In this document: positions 6,989 to 16,469 of the stretch, one piece after another | How positions within the stretch are numbered: the first letter of the stretch is position 1 | How the letters are laid out: each line of letters opens with the position of its first letter | Assembly (NCBI RefSeq): GCF_002860365.1 | Contig: NZ_NMWT01000032.1 | Span: forward strand, 1 to 33,364 | Length of the DNA: 33,364 nt | Direction of reading: 5' to 3' | Source of the DNA: Bifidobacterium parmae | GTDB lineage: Bacteria; Actinomycetota; Actinomycetes; Actinomycetales; Bifidobacteriaceae | Program-made: the position numbers and the translations under genes | Notes under the pieces: generated by a model | Database searches by the model: none | The model's input: the letters and a program-made list of their open reading frames with translations, nothing else | Told to the model about the DNA's origin: nothing

Positions 6989-9133
6989 ATGGGCATCAGG
7001 GTCGGCATCGACTTGGGAACCACGTATTCGGCGGTGGCGCGCATCGACCCGGAGACGGGCCGGGCCGTCATCATCCCGAACAAGTACGGGCATGCCGTCA
7101 CGCCTTCGGTCGTGGCGGTCACGGAGGACGGCGAGGAGCTGTTCGGCGAGGACGCCAAGGAGCGTCAGGAGCTGGGCGAGCCCGGCACCGCGTCGTTCTT
7201 CAAACGGGTCATGGGCGACCCCGGATTCAGGCTCGACCTGTCCGGACGCCCATGCACGCCGGTCGACCTGTCGGCCATGCTGCTCAAAGGCCTCGTCGGC
7301 CAGGCCGAGATGATGTCCGGCGAGCACGTCGACGCGGCGGTCGTCACCGTGCCCGCCTACTTCCGCAACGCGGAACGCGAGGCGACCCTGGTCGCGGCAC
7401 GCCAGGCGGGCATCACGGTGCTCGGCCTGCTCAACGAGCCGACCGCCGCCGCCTTCGCCTATGGTCTGGGCGGGTCGAACGAGGGCCGGACGATCCTCGT
7501 CTACGATCTGGGCGGCGGCACGTTCGACGTGACACTCGCCCGGGTGGACGCCGGCGAGATCCGCATCCTCGGCTCGGACGGCGACCATTACCTCGGCGGC
7601 AAGGACTGGGACGACGACGTGGCAACGTGGATCGCCGACCGGTTCGAGGACGAGTTCGGCGAGGATCCGCTGGACGACGCCGAACAGGACGACATCATCG
7701 GCGTGACGGCCGAGAAGACGAAGAAGCGCCTCACCAACGCCACGTCCGCCCCGGTGAGCGTGGCATGGCACGGGCATCGAGGACGCTATACGCTCACCCG
7801 ACGCGAGTTCGATGAGCTGACCTCCTACCGGCTCATGCGCACCGCCGACATCATCGACCGTCTGTTCGCGAGCTTCACGCCGGCCAGACGGTGGAGCGAC
7901 GTGGACGGCGTGATTCTCGTGGGCGGTTCGACGCGCATGCCCCAGGTACACGAATACGTCGAACGCATGACCGGCAAACCGCCGCTGGCCGGCGTGAACG
8001 TCGACGAGGCGGTGGCGCTCGGCGCGGCGATCCGCGCCAACCAGGACGCCTCCGGCAATGCGACGCCGCCCACCATCGGCGGCGCCAAGGCCCGGAACCG
8101 GGCGCTGCCGCTCATCGGCGGCAGGAAGATCACCGACGCGACGTCGCACGCGCTCGGCATGATCGCCGAATCCGAGGACCGCGAACGCTACGTCAACGAC
8201 ATCCTCATCGCGAAGAACGCCGCCATCCCCGCACGCAACACGCAACGTCGCGAACTGGCCGTGCCGAGGCGCGGCGGCGAGCTCGACGTCTACCTGCTGC
8301 AGGGTTCGGAACCGGCGCCGCTCGACAACGACGTGGCGGGATTGTACGCGTTCACCGGCATCCCGTATGTGGATGGAGGCCGCACGCTCATCGACGTGAC
8401 GTACCGCTATGACGCCGACGGCGTAATCAAGGTATCCGCCACGCAGGTCGAGACCGGACGGAAGCTCCACATGGAACGCAGGTCCATCCCCGATGACATG
8501 AGCTGGCTGGAACGCAGCCCGAAGGAGAACGACAGGCAGGCGCCGCCCGCGGGCGCCGTGTATCTCGCGATCGACTTCTCGGGCAGCATGTGCGGGGAGC
8601 CCTTCCGCCAGGCGATGGATGCCTGCCGGGATTTCATCGCCTCCATCGATGTGGCGGCGCTCAACGTCGGTCTCATCGGCTTCGCCGACAGGACCAAGAC
8701 CTATCTCGAACCCACCGATGATGACGGAGCCATCCGGCAGGGCATACGCGACCTCGCCGCCGGATTCGACGCCGAGGAATTGTCCTTCGGGAACGACGCC
8801 TCCCCGTTCCCCGACGTCCTCGCCGGGGGACTGGACCGATACGACGGGCCGAAGTACGCCATCGTCCTCACCGACGGCGTCTGGTACGACCAGGACACGG
8901 CAATCCGACAGGCGCGGCAATGCAACGAGGCGGGGATCGACACCATCGGATTGGGATTCGGCGGCGCCAACGAAACCTTCATCGACGCCATCTCCTCGAT
9001 GAAGGACCTCGCCCAGCTCACCGATCTGAGGCATCTGGGCGACAGCTTCTCGAACATCGCACGCGTCATCGGCGGCTCCACCGGCCTCGTCCCGGGCTCG
9101 TCCGGCACCGCCATCAGTCATCCCGGAAGGTGA
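6989..9133 (+). CDS. Hsp70-vWA fusion protein
   Basis: 714 residues. The N-terminal ~380 residues are a complete Hsp70 ATPase: GIDLGTTYS at 6-14, VPAYF...NEPTAAAFAYG, DLGGGTFDV at 173-181, VGGSTRMPQV at 311-320. Residues about 385-515 form a divergent beta substrate-binding region. From about residue 524 there is a von Willebrand factor A domain: the MIDAS motif DFSGS at 529-533, a later conserved Thr/Asp pair in VLTDGVWYD, and hydrophobic strands (VGLIGFADRT, IDTIGLGFGG). The vWA domain replaces the usual Hsp70 lid. Its metal-dependent adhesion site typically binds protein partners, so the fusion may recruit a client or the GTPases to the chaperone. It lies 32 bases after the first Hsp70 and 6 bases before the J-like gene, so tight co-translation is likely. 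Confidence 0.92.
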   Translation: MGIRVGIDLGTTYSAVARIDPETGRAVIIPNKYGHAVTPSVVAVTEDGEELFGEDAKERQELGEPGTASFFKRVMGDPGFRLDLSGRPCTPVDLSAMLLKGLVGQAEMMSGEHVDAAVVTVPAYFRNAEREATLVAARQAGITVLGLLNEPTAAAFAYGLGGSNEGRTILVYDLGGGTFDVTLARVDAGEIRILGSDGDHYLGGKDWDDDVATWIADRFEDEFGEDPLDDAEQDDIIGVTAEKTKKRLTNATSAPVSVAWHGHRGRYTLTRREFDELTSYRLMRTADIIDRLFASFTPARRWSDVDGVILVGGSTRMPQVHEYVERMTGKPPLAGVNVDEAVALGAAIRANQDASGNATPPTIGGAKARNRALPLIGGRKITDATSHALGMIAESEDRERYVNDILIAKNAAIPARNTQRRELAVPRRGGELDVYLLQGSEPAPLDNDVAGLYAFTGIPYVDGGRTLIDVTYRYDADGVIKVSATQVETGRKLHMERRSIPDDMSWLERSPKENDRQAPPAGAVYLAIDFSGSMCGEPFRQAMDACRDFIASIDVAALNVGLIGFADRTKTYLEPTDDDGAIRQGIRDLAAGFDAEELSFGNDASPFPDVLAGGLDRYDGPKYAIVLTDGVWYDQDTAIRQARQCNEAGIDTIGLGFGGANETFIDAISSMKDLAQLTDLRHLGDSFSNIARVIGGSTGLVPGSSGTAISHPGR

Positions 9134-9139
9134 TTCGAC

Positions 9140-12100
9140 ATGACATCCAATGACGGCAACGGCATCAACTTCTACCAGCTGCTCGACCTGTTCGATTTCG
9201 AGCATGACCTCGTCGGCCGCGCGGACGAGGACCCGGCCATCGCCAAGACGTTCACCGACGCGTTCAAGGCGCAGGAGGAACACTGGTCGAAGCTCATGAA
9301 CAACCCCCGCGCGGGAACACAGGCGAAGCAGAAGCTCGACGAGCTGAACCGCGCCAACCGCGAACTCCCTCCGTTCCTCGCCTCCCGCGACGAACGCGCC
9401 CGGCAGTACGCCGAGGCCCGCTCCCAGGCCGAGCACGACGTGACCGCCATCATCACCATGTTCGCGATCAAAGGCTACGTGACGCCGGACGACCTCGCCA
9501 CCATCGCGGGCCAGGCCAAGGAACGATACGGATACACGGTGCCGCAGAACGTGGTGCGTGAGCTCATCCCCTCCACCATGGAGATCCGCGAACAGGAGAC
9601 GCGCAAGGGGCGTGAGCTCGCCAAACCGAAATCCTATACGGCGTTCAACAAGGCGGAGTCGGAACTGGCCACCTGCGGATACCGCGACCTCTACCAGATG
9701 CTCGACCCGGGCAACATGCGCCCCGCGGCCACGCCCACCTCGGTGTGGCTGAAGAAGGCGACCGCCGACGACCCGAAGAACGACGCCAAGCAGGACGCGC
9801 GCACCAGCGCCCTCAAGGACCTGTACAAGATGTGCATCCGCAGGGCGTTCAAGGACGACGCCTCCCGCGCCGCATACGACGACTATCTCGCCTACACGGC
9901 CATGCAGCGGGTGCTCGACGAAGTGGCGACGGTCTTCCAACCGTCCGGCGTCCTGCCGCAGGACGTGGCCGACAAATACGTGGACCGCATTCTGGAGGGC
10001 GGCACCTCGCACGGCGCCGCCATCACCCGCGACGACGCCGAGGACCATCTCATCTGGTGGTGCCGCGCCCACGACATCGCCTATACGCCCGTCCAACAGG
10101 AAGGGGCCGACGCCGGGCCGAAGGCGGAACCCTGCCCGTGGTGCGGCATGCTGCTCGCCCCCGGCACCTCCACCTGCGCCCACTGCGGCGGCCAGGTGGA
10201 GGTCGCCTGCCCGCAATGCCATGAGCGGAACCGCGCCGACGTACGCTTCTGCGGCAACTGCGGCTACGCGTACGCCAACCTCGCCAAGGCGACGGCCCTA
10301 TGCGACGAGGCCCGCGGCGAAGCGGCCTCGCTGCGCTTCGACGAGGCGGAACGACTACTCGATCAGGCGGACGGACTATGGGCGGGACTACAGGACATCA
10401 AACGCGCAAAAACCGACATCGCGAACACGCGCCGACTCGTCGGCGATCTCGGCACACGGCTCCACGCCGCGATCGACGCCCATGAGCTCGCCAACGCCGA
10501 CCGCATCTACCGGGAGATCGCCGGCCGAAGCCCCGGCTTCGCCGATCCCGAAGCGAGGAACGCCATCGACACGGGCCTTGCGAAGGCCAGGAACGCCGCG
10601 CTTCTGGCCCGTTCGGCACCGGCTCCGAAGACGCTGCCGGAACTTCTGGACGCCTACGACGCCTGCCGTGACCTGCCGGAACTCAACACGGCGCTCGCCG
10701 CCTTCACGCCCCGGCCGGTCGCCGCCGTGCAGGCGAAGGCGGACGGCGCCGGCCGGCGGATTGTCGTCTCGTGGCGGCCGGCGTCAGGCCCGCAGCCCTC
10801 CTATGTGCTGGTGCGCAAGCGCGGTTCGCGCCCGTCGACCATCCGCGACGGCGAGACGCTCGCCGAGACCACGGCCACCACCTATGTGGACGCGGACGTC
10901 GAGCCGGCGGTCGACTACTGCTACGCGGTGGCCGCGAAGGTCGGGCCGACCATGTCCGCGGCCGTCCCATCCCCTGTGACAGCCGTGCTGTTCGAAGTGG
11001 ACGACCTCAAGGTCGTTCCCGACGAGTCGTCGGTGCATATGACCTGGGGCAGGCCACGCGGCGGCATGGTCGAGGTGTGGCGCCGCCCCGACCGGGCGCC
11101 GGCCCGGCCGGGCGACGGCGTGCGCGTGACGAACGTCATCGATTCCGGCATGGACGACCGGGGGCTTGCGAACGACGTGCCCGTCCACTACACGGTCTTC
11201 GTCGGATACCGTATGCCGGACGGCACGCCCGCCTATTCCTCGGGCGTGCGGGTCACGACGACACCCTCCGCGCCGGCCGAACCCATTGATTTCCTCATGG
11301 CGCAGCTCATGCCCGGCGACGTGTTCTCGCTCGAATGGGACGCTCCGGAAGGCGGCGAGGCCCGGTTCTACGCGACGCGCGGTCGCATCCCCTGGAGCAG
11401 GGGCGACATGGTCCCGTTGCGGGAGATCGCCTCCAAGGCATCCCCGCTGCCGGTCACGCCACGCGGCGACGATACCGGCACGTTCCGGCTCGCCGACGAC
11501 GCGATCTACCACATCGTCGCCGTGACCGCGAAGAACGACATGGGCGTGATCGGCGAGACGACCACCGTCTCGAAGCGCAAGGCGGTGGAGATCACACGTA
11601 TCCAGGCCTCCGGCGCGGACGCGATCGTGCGCTTCGATTGGCCGAGGGACTGCACGCGCGTGCTGCTCGCATGGCGCACCGACCGGTTCCCCGCCTCCGC
11701 GCAGGAGAAGGGCGCGACCACGATGGGCGCGACCAAGGCGCTCTACGACATGGCCCAGGCGCTCGTGGTCAGGGGCCTCGACCCGCACGCCACCTACTAC
11801 TTCAGCCTGTTCGCGCTCATCGGCGAAGGCACCGCCTCATCGTATTCGGCGGGCAGCAACCGCATGTTCAGCTTCAGCGGCATGCCCGGCGTACCGCTGC
11901 CCGCCCGGACGGCCACGGATCGCGGCGGCGTGCCGATGCCCGGCATGGGCGCGCAGGCCGTCTATCAGGTGACGGCCCACAAGGGCGGATTCGGATTCGG
12001 CCGCGTGTCCCGCGCCCAGCTCGACATCAGAACCTCCGGCCCGCTGCCCGCCACCGAACTGCGCGGCCAGCAGGGCGCCCTGCCGATGTTCGTCACCCAG

Positions 12101-12274
12101 GGCGTGTCGATCGCGCAGATCCCACCGATCGACGCGGCCGGCTCCCACAGCTTCCCCCTGCCGGCGAATCTGCTCGCCAAAGGCGTGTTCTACCGGCTGT
12201 TCTTCACCGACGAACGCGCCTACGAGACGAACAGCCTCACCGTCGCCCCCGGTGTCATGCCGCGGATCGGCTGA
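9140..12274 (+). CDS. Large J-like / zinc-ribbon / FN3 adaptor protein
   Basis: 1044 residues; GGAAGG lies nine bases upstream. Residues 8-100 read like a degenerate J domain (FYQLLDLF ... ending ERARQYAEA), but NNPR stands where HPD is expected. A second J-like unit is at about 165-270 (DLYQML ... SRAAYDDYL). Residues 332-380 hold a zinc-ribbon tandem (CPWC, CAHC, CPQC, CGNC). A helical, TPR-like region follows at about 385-520, then about four FN3-like beta sandwiches (approximately 525-617, 618-712, 713-815 and 816-912). A Pro-rich hinge carries GVPLP and GVPMP, and a beta-rich C-terminus ends near 1044. Residues 1-330 match the first ~310 of the Sel1-repeat protein at 17475-19322, so the two are paralogues with different C-termini. 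As the Hsp70s' neighbour it may present bound targets to them. The J-domain assignment is by pattern, and lack of HPD argues against normal ATPase stimulation. Confidence 0.8.
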   Translation: MTSNDGNGINFYQLLDLFDFEHDLVGRADEDPAIAKTFTDAFKAQEEHWSKLMNNPRAGTQAKQKLDELNRANRELPPFLASRDERARQYAEARSQAEHDVTAIITMFAIKGYVTPDDLATIAGQAKERYGYTVPQNVVRELIPSTMEIREQETRKGRELAKPKSYTAFNKAESELATCGYRDLYQMLDPGNMRPAATPTSVWLKKATADDPKNDAKQDARTSALKDLYKMCIRRAFKDDASRAAYDDYLAYTAMQRVLDEVATVFQPSGVLPQDVADKYVDRILEGGTSHGAAITRDDAEDHLIWWCRAHDIAYTPVQQEGADAGPKAEPCPWCGMLLAPGTSTCAHCGGQVEVACPQCHERNRADVRFCGNCGYAYANLAKATALCDEARGEAASLRFDEAERLLDQADGLWAGLQDIKRAKTDIANTRRLVGDLGTRLHAAIDAHELANADRIYREIAGRSPGFADPEARNAIDTGLAKARNAALLARSAPAPKTLPELLDAYDACRDLPELNTALAAFTPRPVAAVQAKADGAGRRIVVSWRPASGPQPSYVLVRKRGSRPSTIRDGETLAETTATTYVDADVEPAVDYCYAVAAKVGPTMSAAVPSPVTAVLFEVDDLKVVPDESSVHMTWGRPRGGMVEVWRRPDRAPARPGDGVRVTNVIDSGMDDRGLANDVPVHYTVFVGYRMPDGTPAYSSGVRVTTTPSAPAEPIDFLMAQLMPGDVFSLEWDAPEGGEARFYATRGRIPWSRGDMVPLREIASKASPLPVTPRGDDTGTFRLADDAIYHIVAVTAKNDMGVIGETTTVSKRKAVEITRIQASGADAIVRFDWPRDCTRVLLAWRTDRFPASAQEKGATTMGATKALYDMAQALVVRGLDPHATYYFSLFALIGEGTASSYSAGSNRMFSFSGMPGVPLPARTATDRGGVPMPGMGAQAVYQVTAHKGGFGFGRVSRAQLDIRTSGPLPATELRGQQGALPMFVTQGVSIAQIPPIDAAGSHSFPLPANLLAKGVFYRLFFTDERAYETNSLTVAPGVMPRIG

Positions 12275-12324
12275 CGAGGGTGGCGACGAATCATGCACAC
12301 GAACGAAGAAGGAGACCACGACCC

Positions 12325-13521
12325 ATGTTCATGAGAAGACGCTACCTGTGCCCGTTCTGCTTCACCGAGCACGCACTCGACGATGTGGAGTTCGAATGTC
12401 AGTCTCGGGCCCGCTGCCGCACGGAGCCCGACGAGCAGATGGCCCGGTATCTGGGCGAACCAAGCCATATGGGCCACCATCATTTCCGTTCCGCGGCCTC
12501 ATCGCGGTTCGGTTCGGCCATGCCCGACGTCGCCGAGTGTGATCTATGCCATCAGATGAGCCGAGTGCGCGTCTGCCCCGCATGCCACAACCAGCTGCCG
12601 AGCGACATCGACACGGCGGAGCCGATGATCATCTCGCTGATCGGCACGCGCGGCGTGGGCAAAAGCACCTATGTGGGCGTGCTCATCCACGAGATGATGA
12701 AGCGGCTCGTCCGCCCGTTCGGCGCCACGTTCACCCTGCCCACGGCGCTCGACCAGAGCCAATACCGCGAACGGTTCGAGGCGCCGCTGTACAACTACGG
12801 CCAGCCGGTCGGGCAGACGCACTCCTACGACAACCTGACGATCGGGAAGCGTCCGATTCTCGCCACGCTCACGAAGACCGAACGCTTCGGCAGGCTCAGG
12901 ACCTTCACGCTCGTGTTCTTCGACTCCGCGGGCGAGGATTGGCAGAACCCCGACATCATCGCCTCCGTGGCACGCTATGTCAGCCATTCGGCGGGCATCA
13001 TCTTCCTGCTCGACCCGCTCAACAACCGCACGGTGCTGGGTTCCATCACCGATCAGGCGGCCATCGCCTCCTCCAAGGTGGTCGGCTATGATCCGGCCGC
13101 CGACCCGGCCACCGTGATCGGCAACGTGGCCACGCTGATCCGCCAGCAGCAGGGGCTGCGCAACAACCAGCGCATCACCATTCCCGTGGCCGCGTCGTTC
13201 TCGAAGCTCGACGTGCTTGAGGACATGGGCTTCGTGCGCGGCTCCACGCTGTCGCGCCCCTCGCCGCACGCCCTGCAGGGCGTGTTCGACGAGAACGACT
13301 CCCGGCTGGTGGACGGCGAGATGCGCGGCCTGCTCGAACAGTGGGGCAACGGCGATTTCCTCGCGTTCCTCGACCAGACCTATGCGACGAACCGGTGCTT
13401 CGCGTTCTCCGCCTACGGACGCCGCCCCGACGAGGATTCCCAAGGCCGCATCCCCGTGCCGGTTCCCAAACGCATCGAGGACGCGATGTTCTGGCTGCTG
13501 CATCTCAACAAGGCCCTGTAG
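12325..13521 (+). CDS. Second zinc-ribbon P-loop GTPase (double-GTPase type)
   Basis: 398 residues from ATG 12325, fixed by AAGGAG at 12309-12314; upstream the same frame is a shadow of the preceding gene. The N-terminus has four Cys-containing knuckles (CPFC, CQSRARC, CDLC, CPAC) leading straight into Walker A GTRGVGKST at 107-115. FFDSAGEDW near residue 197 is the switch-2/Walker B segment with the catalytic DxxG-like pattern. SKLD at 293-296 is the guanine-specificity motif, with Ser replacing Asn/Thr. It lacks membrane helices, unlike the GTPase at 1906. The gene is followed after 36 bases by the GAP1-type gene, the pairing seen for this GTPase class in computationally described conflict systems. 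It may be the switch subunit that GAP1 and the chaperones control. Confidence 0.85.
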   Translation: MFMRRRYLCPFCFTEHALDDVEFECQSRARCRTEPDEQMARYLGEPSHMGHHHFRSAASSRFGSAMPDVAECDLCHQMSRVRVCPACHNQLPSDIDTAEPMIISLIGTRGVGKSTYVGVLIHEMMKRLVRPFGATFTLPTALDQSQYRERFEAPLYNYGQPVGQTHSYDNLTIGKRPILATLTKTERFGRLRTFTLVFFDSAGEDWQNPDIIASVARYVSHSAGIIFLLDPLNNRTVLGSITDQAAIASSKVVGYDPAADPATVIGNVATLIRQQQGLRNNQRITIPVAASFSKLDVLEDMGFVRGSTLSRPSPHALQGVFDENDSRLVDGEMRGLLEQWGNGDFLAFLDQTYATNRCFAFSAYGRRPDEDSQGRIPVPVPKRIEDAMFWLLHLNKAL

Positions 13522-13557
13522 CAGCCGACAGACACACATGTACACGCGAAAGGTCGC

Positions 13558-16467
13558 ATGATGAAAGCGGAACAGCGAATCTACACCTCCTGCAACAAGG
13601 GCATCTCCGGGAACACGTCGGGATTCCAGGTGTACTCCCAGTCCCCCGGCATGGCGCGATGGCTGGCCGACGGCAACGATCTGGGCCCACAGGAGTACGC
13701 CGCCCCACGTGGCCCGCAATTCCCGCCCCAGCCAGGCACCCCCGAAGAACTCGCACTCTACCCGAGCCGCAACCATTTCGGCCCCATGAACGGTCCGGAC
13801 GGCCTGTACCGCATGGCGTTGGCCACGTACATCGGCCGCGACTACCCGGAAGGCGTGATCCGCGGAGGCAACTACATCGACCACGCGCTCGTGGTCCGCG
13901 CCGCCGACATGGACGCCTACCCATGCCAGTACATCCAGTCCCCCACGTTCTGGACGACGATGGATCTGAATCTGGCGCGCAGCGCACAGGCGCCGGAGCC
14001 GTTGCCCGAGGTGGAGCCGCGACGCAACGGCGTCACCGCCGAAGCCGTACGGCGGTTCATCGCGCAGGACGAGCCGAACATAGGCGTCCCGCGTTCCCAG
14101 ATCCTCACCGACATGCTGCGACGCTTCCTCGGCCGGCATACGACCGTCGCCGGCAAACCGTACACACGCAGGATCGTCATCCGCTGCAGCGCCGACGACT
14201 TCACGATGTGGGTGTCGGCGATCCAGATGGCGCTGCCCATCCGTCAGGCCCTCGGCTACGGCTTCTCCACCTATGAGAAGGACATCACCTACGCGAACGC
14301 GGACATCGTGCGCGCCGTGGACGGCATCAACGGCATGTCCGCCGATCTCACGGCATCCTGCGCCGTGTTCGACCTCCTCGATCCTTCCGCGCCGCAACCG
14401 CCGCACATGGTCTTCGGCGCGGACGAGCCCACGCCGGAGGCCAGTGTGCTCGAATCCCTCACCGCCGACGAGCTGTGCACGTTCATCGTGGGCGCCATGC
14501 AGTACAGTCCCGACTCGCTGACCGTGTTCCACCGGTTCCTCGACGAGACCGATTATGCGGGCACGGACACGCAGCTCGGCGCGGCGTACGCGCTGCTGCG
14601 GCTCGTCAACGGCATGACGCCGTTCGCGCGGATGGACGCCGACTCCATCGACGCGGCGATCGCGTTCCTGCAACGCCATTGCCGCCCGGACATGTGGCGA
14701 CGGTTCGCGGACGGCATGTTCCGTGACATCGCCTCGACGACCTTCGACGAGCGACGGCTCGGCATCATCGCCAACACGCTCGGCGGCATCGCGGAAAGCG
14801 ATCCCGACTATGCGGCGACGGCCACGCAACGGTGCCTCGATCTCATCGTCGACGTGTTCTCCACATCCGCTCCGGACCATACCGCCTACGAGCAGCGGCA
14901 CGCGATCGCCGCCAACGTGTTCGCCGCGGCGCACCGCGACCTCGACACCGAACTGTTCGCGCGTCTCGCCGACAATCCGAACATCGATCTGGGCGACGGC
15001 GCCGCACCGGGCACGCCGATGCCGTGGACGGCGCATGTCGTGGCGGCGTGGTTCGCCGGCGCGGTGCGCGCGGCCGCGCAGGCGACGCGCGGCGACGATC
15101 CGCTCGGACGACCGTTGAGCGTGATGGTGCAGGCGGTCGGCACCCGCAACACGCTGATGATGGACCGGCTCGTCCGCGTCGTCATCGCCCATGACGGCGA
15201 CGCGGACGCCTCACGTCTCGTGGACGGCATGGCGCGCGCGCTGGCGCCCATACCATGGGCGTGGTTCCTGTTCCTCATCGACGTGATGTCCGGCAGCGCG
15301 GACGCACGGTTCGTGGACTCCCCGAACCCGGCGGCCCGGCCGAGCCAGGCCGCCGCCGCCTGTTATGCGATGCTGCGCGACTGGTATCTCGCGCAGGACG
15401 ACGACGCGCGACTTCGCTGCCTGCGGACGCTGTGCGGCGACGCCGAATACCATCGGCTGGCCGATCTGCTGTTGGACGAGCAGGCGCGATTGGCGAACAC
15501 GCCGCCGTCCCGGTTCCTCGACCTGCTCGCCACGCCGGCCTTCGGCGACGCCCTGTCGGACACGTACAGGCAGGCGCACCTGAACCATCTGCTCGGCGTC
15601 ATAGAGACGGCGGCCGGGCGCGACGGCTCGCCGTTCACCCGCTACCACGGCATGGTCGCGGCGAGCCGGCTGCTCGGCGCAAACGTGCCGAGATCATGGT
15701 ACGAGCGGCAGATCGCCGACGTGGACGCGGGCATGCCGCTCGACGCGCGGCCGGGCGACGACTACGACCGTCTGCGTGACAACACACTGCAACTGTGCGG
15801 CCAATTGGGCACGCCCGTCCCGCCGCGCATGAGACTCGTCGGATACCGTCGTCTCGTCACGTCGCTCGCCCGATCGGCCACGGCGAAACGCCCCGACGAG
15901 AACACGGCGAACGTCACGCTGCGGCGCATCCAGGCCTCCGCCGCGGATCTGCCGTTGACGGTCGCCGGCAACCAGCTGGACGCGTATCTGGGCGCCATCG
16001 CGCGGGACGTGGCGGCATGCGTGCCGACCGGACGATCCTGCTGGAATCTGCAGGCGATCGTCGTTCCCCGCGAACATACGGCGACGATCATCCGCGCCGC
16101 GATGCGCGAAACCGCCGCGCACGCACGCGTCGACGACATTCTGCTCCTCATCGCCGTGGACGCCGGATTCGTCGACGGCACACAGGGCGTGCGCTACCGC
16201 GCGGACCAGCTGGCGCGCGCGATCGCCGAGGAGCTGGCCGGCAACGGCGTGCGCTTGAAGACGCTCGCACGCGCCGCCGACGACAAGCGGCAGATGGACA
16301 AGCTCATCGCACGCTACGAACGGTCGTACGGAATCCGGTTCCCCGACCGGTCGTTCGACGAGCTCTACAACGGCATCGTCGCCGCGCTGGAGGCGACGGA
16401 ACAGCGACACAGACCGTCCATCCTCGGTTCGGTCCAGGGCATCTTCGGCGGGAAAAGGAGGCACTGA
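13558..16467 (+). CDS. GAP1-type GTPase-associated protein
   Basis: 969 residues; a tandem ATG at 13561 is equally possible (GAAAGG at 13548-13553 is 4 or 7 bases away). The first ~30 residues carry the recognisable start of the GAP1 N-terminal domain, IYTSCNKG...SGFQVYSQSPGM. IRGGNYIDHALVV follows near residue 105, and ALPIRQALGYGFSTY near 225-240, whose FSTY element recurs in this family. The rest is a long alpha-helical region with repeated Ala/Asp/Leu helices and no catalytic motif I can name, consistent with the family's middle and C-terminal domains. No membrane segment is present. In the described families GAP1 is encoded next to a zinc-ribbon GTPase, as here, and is thought to partner it; 'GAP' means GTPase-associated, not proven GTPase-activating. 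Stop and next start are only 2 bases apart. Confidence 0.8.
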   Translation: MMKAEQRIYTSCNKGISGNTSGFQVYSQSPGMARWLADGNDLGPQEYAAPRGPQFPPQPGTPEELALYPSRNHFGPMNGPDGLYRMALATYIGRDYPEGVIRGGNYIDHALVVRAADMDAYPCQYIQSPTFWTTMDLNLARSAQAPEPLPEVEPRRNGVTAEAVRRFIAQDEPNIGVPRSQILTDMLRRFLGRHTTVAGKPYTRRIVIRCSADDFTMWVSAIQMALPIRQALGYGFSTYEKDITYANADIVRAVDGINGMSADLTASCAVFDLLDPSAPQPPHMVFGADEPTPEASVLESLTADELCTFIVGAMQYSPDSLTVFHRFLDETDYAGTDTQLGAAYALLRLVNGMTPFARMDADSIDAAIAFLQRHCRPDMWRRFADGMFRDIASTTFDERRLGIIANTLGGIAESDPDYAATATQRCLDLIVDVFSTSAPDHTAYEQRHAIAANVFAAAHRDLDTELFARLADNPNIDLGDGAAPGTPMPWTAHVVAAWFAGAVRAAAQATRGDDPLGRPLSVMVQAVGTRNTLMMDRLVRVVIAHDGDADASRLVDGMARALAPIPWAWFLFLIDVMSGSADARFVDSPNPAARPSQAAAACYAMLRDWYLAQDDDARLRCLRTLCGDAEYHRLADLLLDEQARLANTPPSRFLDLLATPAFGDALSDTYRQAHLNHLLGVIETAAGRDGSPFTRYHGMVAASRLLGANVPRSWYERQIADVDAGMPLDARPGDDYDRLRDNTLQLCGQLGTPVPPRMRLVGYRRLVTSLARSATAKRPDENTANVTLRRIQASAADLPLTVAGNQLDAYLGAIARDVAACVPTGRSCWNLQAIVVPREHTATIIRAAMRETAAHARVDDILLLIAVDAGFVDGTQGVRYRADQLARAIAEELAGNGVRLKTLARAADDKRQMDKLIARYERSYGIRFPDRSFDELYNGIVAALEATEQRHRPSILGSVQGIFGGKRRH

Positions 16468-16469
16468 TC

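Noticed and set aside
6353-10222. 1289-codon open frame on the minus strand
   Set aside because: It is antisense to the Hsp70s and the FN3 protein, which have intact family motifs. Long antisense frames are expected in sequence with GC-rich third codon positions.
12544-15192. 882-codon open frame on the minus strand
   Set aside because: Antisense to the GTPase and GAP1 genes; its translation is Arg/His/Val-rich without motifs.
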